This document shows positions 58,092-64,000 of a stretch of 64,000 nt of DNA, in pieces. The notes under the pieces were generated by a model. The model had not been told where the DNA came from. It saw only the letters and a program-made list of their open reading frames with translations, and ran no database searches. Source of the DNA: Gammaproteobacteria bacterium (lineage in GTDB: Bacteria > Pseudomonadota > Gammaproteobacteria > JAABTG01); NCBI GenBank assembly GCA_034522055.1, contig JAXHLS010000002.1, positions 2,170,001-2,234,000 on the forward strand, in the 5' to 3' direction. A program made the translations under genes and the position numbers. Position 1 is the first letter of the stretch, and every line of letters starts with the position of its first letter.

Positions 58092-59432
58092 GTGGCCGCA
58101 GGCATGCAAAAACCGGATATGGGTCAGCTCAAGGAGCTGCGTCAGCGCCTGCTGTTCCTGTTGGGGGCACTGGTAGTGTTCCGCATCGGCACGTTCATTC
58201 CGGTGCCGGGCATCGATCCCATCGCCCTCGAGGCCCTGTTCGACCAGCAGCGGGGCACCATCCTCGATATGTTCAACATGTTCTCGGGTGGCGCGCTGGA
58301 GCGTTTTTCGGTGTTCGCCCTCGGGATCATGCCGTACATTTCAGCATCCATCATCATGCAGCTCCTCACGGCGGTGCATCCCAAGCTGGAGCAGCTGAAG
58401 AAGGAGGGGGAATCGGGGCGTCGCAAGATCAATCAATACACCCGCTACGCCACCGTCGGCTTGGCCTCTTTCCAGGCCATCGGCGTGGCCATCGCCCTGG
58501 AGAGCCAGCAGACCGGCAGCGGCGGCGTGGTGATCGCGCCGGGTATCGGCTTCCGGGTCACGGCGGCCGTCACCCTGGTCACCGGTACCATGTTTCTCAT
58601 GTGGCTGGGTGAGCAGGTGACCGAGCGCGGTATCGGTAACGGCATCTCCATGATCATCTTCGCCGGTATCGTGGCGGGGCTGCCTTCGGCCATCGGGGGC
58701 ACTCTGGAGCTGTCCCGTACCGGCGAGGTGCACACGATCCTGGTGTTGCTGCTCATGGTCATCGTGCTGGCCGTCACCGCCTTCGTAGTGTTCATGGAGC
58801 GGGGGCAACGGCGTATCACCGTCAACTACGCCAAGCGCCAGGTGGGGCGCAAGATGTACGGCGGCACCAGCAGTCACCTGCCCCTGAAGGTGAACATGGC
58901 GGGCGTGATCCCCCCCATCTTCGCCTCCAGCATCATCCTGTTCCCCGCCACCATGGCGGGGTGGTTCGGCACCGGAGAGAGCATGGGCTGGCTGAAGGAC
59001 GTCGCCACCACCCTGTCGCCGGGGCAACCCCTGTATGTGTTGCTGTACGCCGTAGCCATCATCTTTTTCTGTTTCTTCTATACGGCGTTGATGTTCAACC
59101 CGGAGGAGACTGCGGACAATCTCAAGCGGTCCGGGGCGTTCATTCCCGGCATCCGGCCCGGGCGGCAGACGGCTCATTACATCGACGGCGTCATGACCCG
59201 ACTGACCGTGGTCGGCGCCTTGTACATCACGCTGGTGTGCCTGCTGCCGGAGTTCATGATCCTCAAATGGAACGTGCCCTTCTACTTCGGCGGGACGTCC
59301 CTGTTGATCGTGGTGGTTGTGGTCATGGACTTCATGTCCCAGGTGCAGGCGCATCTCATGTCCCATCAGTACGACGGGTTGATGAAGAAGGCGAATCTAA
59401 AGGGTATTGGAAAGAGTGGGGTCGTGCGCTGA
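58092..59432 (+). CDS. secY: Preprotein translocase subunit SecY
   Basis: This is the 446-residue channel-forming subunit of the Sec translocon with ten hydrophobic helices. Signatures: [53 protein letters not shown] (plug and pore region), and [11 protein letters not shown] (read as [11 protein letters not shown]). The GTG at 58092 is used; an ATG at 58104 is a close alternative, and neither has a strong ribosome binding site. It functions with SecE at 32355. rpmJ follows. Confidence 0.96.
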   Translation: MAAGMQKPDMGQLKELRQRLLFLLGALVVFRIGTFIPVPGIDPIALEALFDQQRGTILDMFNMFSGGALERFSVFALGIMPYISASIIMQLLTAVHPKLEQLKKEGESGRRKINQYTRYATVGLASFQAIGVAIALESQQTGSGGVVIAPGIGFRVTAAVTLVTGTMFLMWLGEQVTERGIGNGISMIIFAGIVAGLPSAIGGTLELSRTGEVHTILVLLLMVIVLAVTAFVVFMERGQRRITVNYAKRQVGRKMYGGTSSHLPLKVNMAGVIPPIFASSIILFPATMAGWFGTGESMGWLKDVATTLSPGQPLYVLLYAVAIIFFCFFYTALMFNPEETADNLKRSGAFIPGIRPGRQTAHYIDGVMTRLTVVGALYITLVCLLPEFMILKWNVPFYFGGTSLLIVVVVVMDFMSQVQAHLMSHQYDGLMKKANLKGIGKSGVVR

Positions 59433-59469
59433 CGGATGGTCCGTCCACGGCACGTATTGGAGCGAAATC

Positions 59470-59583
59470 ATGAAAGTCAGAGCATCGGTAAAGAAGATCT
59501 GCCGCAACTGCAAGATCATCAAGCGTAACGGTTCCGTGCGGGTGATCTGCACCGAGGCGCGTCACAAGCAACGTCAGGGCTGA
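59470..59583 (+). CDS. rpmJ: 50S ribosomal protein L36
   Basis: This 37-residue protein has the zinc-binding pattern C-x2-C-x12-C-x4-[19 protein letters not shown] continuing [13 protein letters not shown], the C+ form. It is in its usual place at the end of the spc operon. Confidence 0.96.
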   Translation: MKVRASVKKICRNCKIIKRNGSVRVICTEARHKQRQG

Positions 59584-59602
59584 GCCCTGGAAAAATCGGC
59601 CA

Positions 59603-59631
59603 TTGATAAAGGCCGCGAATTTTTATATTAT
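59603..59631 (+). promoter_or_regulatory. Promoter of the alpha operon (rpsM)
   Basis: TTGATA (59603-59608, five of six), a 17-bp spacer and TATTAT (59626-59631, five of six) lie 47 bp before rpsM in an AT-rich stretch that stands out from the surrounding GC-rich DNA. Confidence 0.72.
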
Positions 59632-59678
59632 GGCGCGCTTTACCTCGGCAAATGCGCGCATTCTGGAGATAGAGGAAT

Positions 59679-60035
59679 ATGGCTCGAATCGCGGGAATCA
59701 ACCTCCCCGGACAGAAGCACACGGTCATTGCCCTGACTTACATCTACGGCATCGGCAGGACCACTGCGCACAAGATTTGTGAGGCCACGGCCATCGTTCC
59801 CGACCGCAAGCTCAGTGAGCTTGCCGAGGAGGACCTCGACCGGGTACGTAGTGAGGTGGGCAAGTACATCATCGAGGGCGACCTGCGCCGCGAGGTGTCG
59901 ATGAACATCAAGCGATTGATGGACCTTGGCAGTTATCGTGGTATCCGGCATCGCCGGGGCCTGCCTCTGCGTGGGCAGCGCACCCGGACCAATGCGAGGA
60001 CCCGTAAGGGGCCCCGTCGTATCATCAAGCGATAG
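59679..60035 (+). CDS. rpsM: 30S ribosomal protein S13
   Basis: This is a 118-residue head protein contacting P-site t[34 protein letters not shown], and the C-terminal [20 protein letters not shown]. It opens the alpha operon. Confidence 0.98.
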   Translation: MARIAGINLPGQKHTVIALTYIYGIGRTTAHKICEATAIVPDRKLSELAEEDLDRVRSEVGKYIIEGDLRREVSMNIKRLMDLGSYRGIRHRRGLPLRGQRTRTNARTRKGPRRIIKR

Positions 60036-60059
60036 TATCGAGAGAGCGGTAACTGATCC

Positions 60060-60452
60060 ATGGCTAGAACCACTGCAAGCAAATCGAAGAAGAAGGTCAA
60101 GAAGACCGTGGTCGATGGTATCGCCCACATCCACGCTTCCTTCAACAATACCATCATCACCATCAGTGACCGCCAGGGCAATGCGCTGTGCTGGGCGACG
60201 GCGGGTGGCAGTGGTTTCCGGGGGTCGCGCAAGAGTACCCCGTTCGCCGCGCAGGTGGCGTCGGATCGGGCGGCCCAGGCAGCCAAGGAGTACGGTCTGA
60301 AGAACCTCGACGTACAGGTGAAGGGACCCGGGCCGGGGCGGGACTCGGCGGTACGCGCCCTCAACGCCGCCGGGTATCGTATCACGAGCATTACCGATGT
60401 GACCCCCATTCCGCACAACGGTTGCCGGCCGCCCAAGAAGCGGCGCGTCTGA
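60060..60452 (+). CDS. rpsK: 30S ribosomal protein S11
   Basis: This is a 130-residue platform protein: [40 protein letters not shown] and the conserved end [18 protein letters not shown]. Confidence 0.98.
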   Translation: MARTTASKSKKKVKKTVVDGIAHIHASFNNTIITISDRQGNALCWATAGGSGFRGSRKSTPFAAQVASDRAAQAAKEYGLKNLDVQVKGPGPGRDSAVRALNAAGYRITSITDVTPIPHNGCRPPKKRRV

Positions 60453-60465
60453 GAGGTAAGGGAAA

Positions 60466-61086
60466 ATGGCTAGATATCTAGGACCCAAATGCAAGCTTTC
60501 CCGCCGCGAGGGTATCGACCTTTCCCTCAAGAGCGGTGTGCGCGCCCTCGACAGCAAGTGCAAGCTCGAGCAGCCGCCGGGCCAGCATGGCCAGCGTCGC
60601 GGCAGGCTTTCCGACTATGCGGTGCAGTTGCGGGAGAAGCAGAAGATGCGCCGCATGTACGGCGTGCTCGAACGCCAGTTCCGCAACTACTTCAAAGCGG
60701 CGGCGCGTGGCAAGGGCTCGACGGGCGAGGTCCTATTCCAGCTCCTGGAACGCCGGCTGGACAATACCGTATACCGCATGGGCTTCGGCACCACCCGCGC
60801 CGAGGCCCGACAACTGGTGAGCCACAAGGCCATCCTGGTGAACGGCCGGTGCGTCAATATCCCTTCCTATCAAGTGAAGCCGGAGGACATCATCGCCGTG
60901 CGGGAGAAGTCCCGTACCCAGCAGCGTATCCAGGCCTCTCTGGACCTCGCGGAGCAGCGCGGGTTTCCGGAGTGGGTGGACGTTAACACGAAGGAGATGA
61001 GCGGGGTTTTCAAGGCCGTTCCCGAGCGCGGTGATCTGCCGCCTGATGTCAACGAACAGCTGGTAGTGGAGTTGTACTCCAAGTAA
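60466..61086 (+). CDS. rpsD: 30S ribosomal protein S4
   Basis: This 206-residue protein nucleates 30S assembly and represses the alpha operon in E. coli. It is the zinc-free type: [20 protein letters not shown], with the S4 RNA-binding domain [40 protein letters not shown]. Confidence 0.98.
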   Translation: MARYLGPKCKLSRREGIDLSLKSGVRALDSKCKLEQPPGQHGQRRGRLSDYAVQLREKQKMRRMYGVLERQFRNYFKAAARGKGSTGEVLFQLLERRLDNTVYRMGFGTTRAEARQLVSHKAILVNGRCVNIPSYQVKPEDIIAVREKSRTQQRIQASLDLAEQRGFPEWVDVNTKEMSGVFKAVPERGDLPPDVNEQLVVELYSK

Positions 61087-61108
61087 ACCGTATCCCGGAG
61101 TCGCCTTT

Positions 61109-62113
61109 ATGCAATCCCATTTGACTGAACTGTTGAAGCCGCGCCTCGTGGAAGTGCGAGCCCTCGGCGGCAACAGTGCGAAGATAAACATCGAACCCCT
61201 CGACCGGGGCTTCGGCCATACCCTCGGCAATGCCCTGCGCCGGGTCCTGCTTTCCTCCATGCCGGGCTCCGCGGTGGTCGAAGTGGACATCAATGATGTA
61301 CTGCACGAGTACACCACCATCGAGGGTGTGCAGGAGGACGTGACGGAGATCCTGCTCAACCTGAAGGGGCTGGGGGTTTCCATGCATGCCCGGGACGAGG
61401 CCCTGCTCACCATCAACAAGAAGGGGCCCGGTATCGTCACCGGTGCGGACATCCAGTTGGACCATGATGTGGAGATCGTCAATCCGGGCCATGTCATCGC
61501 CCACCTCGGTGATAAGGGGGAACTCAACCTCACCATGAAGGTGGCACGGGGACGGGGTTATCAGCCCGCCTCCCTGAGGGAGGACGAAGAAGAGTCCGAC
61601 CGTCCCATCGGCAAGCTGCTGCTGGACGCCTCCTTCAGCCCCGTCAGGCGGGTGTCTTACCAGGTAGAGAGCGCGCGCGTGGAGCAGCGCACCGATCTGG
61701 ATAAGCTGGTCATCGAGATCGAGACCGACGGCACCATGGACGCGGAGCATGCCATTCGCGAGGCGGCGGCGGTGTTGCGTGATCAGCTCGCGGTGTTCGT
61801 GGATCTCGATGCGGAAGGCGAGGGCGAGCCGGCGCGCCTGGCGGAGCCCTCCATCGACCCCATACTGTTGCGTCCGGTTGACGACCTCGAACTCACCGTT
61901 CGATCGGCCAACTGCCTCAAGGCGGAAGGCGTTTACTATGTGGGCGACCTCATCCAGCGCACGGAAGTGGAGCTGCTGAAGACCCCCAATCTGGGCAAGA
62001 AGTCCCTCACGGAGATCAAGGACGTACTGGCCTCACGCGGACTGTCCCTGGGGATGCGCCTCGAGGCGTGGCCGCCGCCCGGATTGTACGACGAAGGCAA
62101 GGAACGCGCCTGA
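61109..62113 (+). CDS. rpoA: DNA-directed RNA polymerase alpha subunit
   Basis: This 334-residue subunit has an N-terminal dimerisation domain ([32 protein letters not shown]), a linker, and a C-terminal domain that binds UP elements and activators ([20 protein letters not shown] ... [20 protein letters not shown]). Domain sizes are normal. Confidence 0.99.
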   Translation: MQSHLTELLKPRLVEVRALGGNSAKINIEPLDRGFGHTLGNALRRVLLSSMPGSAVVEVDINDVLHEYTTIEGVQEDVTEILLNLKGLGVSMHARDEALLTINKKGPGIVTGADIQLDHDVEIVNPGHVIAHLGDKGELNLTMKVARGRGYQPASLREDEEESDRPIGKLLLDASFSPVRRVSYQVESARVEQRTDLDKLVIEIETDGTMDAEHAIREAAAVLRDQLAVFVDLDAEGEGEPARLAEPSIDPILLRPVDDLELTVRSANCLKAEGVYYVGDLIQRTEVELLKTPNLGKKSLTEIKDVLASRGLSLGMRLEAWPPPGLYDEGKERA

Positions 62114-62157
62114 AGCGCGAGCCCCCCCACCCTTTACTGATCTAGAGGATCACCCCA

Positions 62158-62553
62158 ATGCGTCATCGTAAGAGCGGACGCCAGCTCAACCGGAACAGTT
62201 CCCATCGCGATGCCATGTATCGCAACATGAGCGCATCCCTGTTTCGCCATGAGTTCATCACCACCACCCTGCCCAAGGCGAAGGAATTACGCCGTGTCGC
62301 CGAGCCGCTGATCACCCTGGCCAAGGAAGATAGCGTTCACCATCGGCGCACGGCCTTTTCCCGGCTGCGCGACAAGGAGGTGGTGGGTAAGCTGTTCAAG
62401 GAACTGGGACCGCGTTACCAGGACCGGCCGGGTGGTTACCTGCGGATCCTCAAGGCCGGTTTCCGTTCGGGTGATGCGGCCCCCATGGCCGTGGTGGAAC
62501 TGGTTGACAGGCCCATGGATGAATCGGATAGCGGAGTCGCCGATCGCGATTGA
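62158..62553 (+). CDS. rplQ: 50S ribosomal protein L17
   Basis: This is a 131-residue protein: [40 protein letters not shown] and [16 protein letters not shown], ending in an acidic tail. It is the last gene of the alpha operon, followed by a strong terminator. Confidence 0.98.
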   Translation: MRHRKSGRQLNRNSSHRDAMYRNMSASLFRHEFITTTLPKAKELRRVAEPLITLAKEDSVHHRRTAFSRLRDKEVVGKLFKELGPRYQDRPGGYLRILKAGFRSGDAAPMAVVELVDRPMDESDSGVADRD

Positions 62554-62583
62554 TTCATTCGGGACGGGCGGATCGACGAAAAA

Positions 62584-62608
62584 GGCCGGGCATGAGCCCG
62601 GCCTTTTT
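62584..62608 (+). terminator. Rho-independent terminator after rplQ
   Basis: GGCCGGGC (62584-62591), loop ATGA and GCCCGGCC (62596-62603) form a perfect 8-bp GC stem followed by TTTTT. A run of A's precedes it, so it could also act on the other strand. It ends the alpha operon. Confidence 0.92.
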
Positions 62609-62724
62609 GCGTTCAGGCTTCGGTTATGCGGCCGCAAAAGGTTATGGTTGCTATGGCCGGTGGGGCGCCGCCCCCAAGCGGGCCGAAGCAATGGAGGCGA
62701 GGGCGGATCAATCGGGCCGACAGG

Positions 62725-64000
62725 GTGAGCGACGACAACACCATAGACCATTGGCGTGAACGGCTGCGCGGCACCCGCCTGCCACCCCTGGCGCGCGTGA
62801 CGGCGGCGGCCGCCGAGACCCCGGACGGGACCGCTACCGAACGATGGGCACGCCTCTATGCCCGCGATGTCTTCCTCTCTGCTGAGGTCTTCAGACTGGC
62901 CAACGAGCGCGCGGGTACGCACATCGTCCGTCTCGAGCAGGCCCCCGTCATCATCGGACAGGAGCGCTTCATCGCTCTTGGGCGCAGCGCCGAAACCGTC
63001 GAGGACCAGCTGACGGGGGAGGATCGGGAGGCCTTGATGGCGGCCCTCAGGTGCGCCGTCATTGCCGCCAGGCTCGCCGGGATGTGGGCGACGACCCTGG
63101 GTTTCCGGGTGCCGGACGAGTTCTATTTCAGTGCCCTGTTCGAAAGACTAGGGGAACTCCTTATCCGTTACTTCGCTCCCGCCACGGCACGCCGGGTGGA
63201 CGAGGGCCTGGGCAAGGGCCGTCCGTGGCATGGGACGGAGGCGGAGGTACTGGGTTTTCACCAGCGCGACCTCGGCCTGGCCCTGGCACGGGACTGGGAC
63301 CTGCCCCAGCTGTTGCTCGAGGAGTCGTTGGGGGAGGCCGTGATGGTGGGTAAGGCGGGCCTCGTCCACGGTGCCGTGGATGTCGCTGCCTGTATAGGGG
63401 TGGCCGATGGCGAGGCGCGACTCACGGCATTGCTCGAGGAACTGGGTGCACGCTGGGACCGTTCGCCCCAACACCTGGCGGAGGATGTATTCATCTGCGC
63501 ACGGGATTGTGCCCGCGACGCCCTGGCCTGGTACCCGCGGGCCCACGATGGCCGCTACGTTGAGTTATATCCACGCCCTCACGTGTGGCGTCCATCCCCT
63601 CCTGCCACGGCGCCGGCGCACCATCAGGGTCTTGCACCGGCCACCTCAGCGTCCCGCGCTAGCCGGCCCGGGTCAGAGAACCACGCACCCGTGCAGCCCG
63701 CATCGCCGCATCCCAAGGGGTCGGAAGGGGCAGCCACGGCGGCGAAACCGCGGGTCGCCCCACGTGCCGCCGCACAACCCATCCCGGCAGCACCCACCCG
63801 GCCCGCGCCCCGTCCACCGCCCGAGTCGCCACTATCCGGGGCACCCGCCGCGGCAACTCCGTCCCCGCCCTCCGGGCCCGCGCGGCCCACGTCATCGCCA
63901 GCCGCCGCCGCGCCGGAGACCACCAACGATGTGATCTCCAGGGTGGTGCATCAGATCGTCACGGCCACTCGTCTCGAGCGCTGTCTATTCCTGGTGGTCG
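62725..64000 (+). CDS. HDOD domain protein, 3' end outside window
   Basis: The frame is open from a GTG at 62725 to the window edge (425 codons). Residues of about 35-220 resemble an HDOD domain: TERWARLYARDVFLSAEVFR with LANERAGTHIVRLEQAPVII, then GTEAEVLGFHQRDLGLALAR and DWDLPQLLLEES, the usual HDOD C-terminal helices. HDOD proteins are regulatory, often signalling-linked, and lack the HD metal ligands. Residues of about 300-395 form a Pro/Ala-rich linker. The last visible part, DVISRVVHQIVTATRLERCL, may open a GAF-like sensory domain. The start has no strong ribosome binding site and could move. The function is not known. Confidence 0.7.
   Translation, partial: MSDDNTIDHWRERLRGTRLPPLARVTAAAAETPDGTATERWARLYARDVFLSAEVFRLANERAGTHIVRLEQAPVIIGQERFIALGRSAETVEDQLTGEDREALMAALRCAVIAARLAGMWATTLGFRVPDEFYFSALFERLGELLIRYFAPATARRVDEGLGKGRPWHGTEAEVLGFHQRDLGLALARDWDLPQLLLEESLGEAVMVGKAGLVHGAVDVAACIGVADGEARLTALLEELGARWDRSPQHLAEDVFICARDCARDALAWYPRAHDGRYVELYPRPHVWRPSPPATAPAHHQGLAPATSASRASRPGSENHAPVQPASPHPKGSEGAATAAKPRVAPRAAAQPIPAAPTRPAPRPPPESPLSGAPAAATPSPPSGPARPTSSPAAAAPETTNDVISRVVHQIVTATRLERCLFLVV

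Overview
The window is high-GC DNA from a gammaproteobacterium, probably of the Chromatiales/Ectothiorhodospiraceae type. The evidence is the order def-fmt-rsmB-DUF4390-ntrY-ntrX-trkA-trkH, the order dprA-smg-topA-tsaC-hemF, and the tRNA-Tyr/Gly/Thr-tuf-tRNA-Trp-secE-nusG arrangement joined to rif-str-S10-spc-alpha. No rRNA or 16S sequence is present, so the genus cannot be named.

Region 1 (1-6.8 kb) is accessory envelope and housekeeping. It holds the end of an FtsX/MacB-type ABC permease, an inverted LolA-like periplasmic protein, the cognate ATPase and a DUF1302 outer-membrane protein, which together look like an envelope lipid or hydrophobic-compound export cassette. Next come trmL, a DUF433/DUF5615 toxin-antitoxin-like pair inserted just upstream of trmL beside a duplicated trmL 5' end, a cluster of small palindromic repeats and a class 1B-type dihydroorotate dehydrogenase.

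Region 2 (6.85-12.7 kb) is a mobile-element stack and the most unusual part of the window. A short element of about 196 bp with terminal inverted repeats is present intact at 12362-12557. A second copy, beginning at 6882 and ending near 11529, is interrupted three times: by an ISKra4-like insertion sequence with a 9-bp target duplication, by a group II intron encoding a reverse transcriptase, and by an ORF-less group II intron. Comparison with the intact copy fixes all three sets of boundaries to the nucleotide. A Phd/VapC pair lies between the two copies.

Region 3 (12.7-23.2 kb, minus strand) reads from def through fmt, rsmB, a DUF4390 gene, ntrYX, trkA and trkH to a methyltransferase. The ntrY and ntrX frames are each broken by one nucleotide in a G/C run. 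The same is true of the transposase, the intron protein and vapC, so these five lesions may be sequencing errors rather than real decay.

Region 4 (23.6-30.4 kb, plus strand) holds a LysM protein, dprA, smg, topA, tsaC and hemF, with repeated 1-4 bp overlaps that suggest one transcript from dprA to smg and another from topA to hemF.

Region 5 (30.4-62.6 kb) is the core information-processing superoperon: tRNA genes, tuf, secE-nusG, rplKAJL-rpoBC, rpsLG-fusA-tuf, and the S10, spc and alpha operons ending at rplQ and a strong terminator. Promoters are visible before tRNA-Tyr, rpsL and rpsM, and hairpin attenuator candidates sit before rpsL and rpoB. The window closes inside a gene for an HDOD-domain protein.
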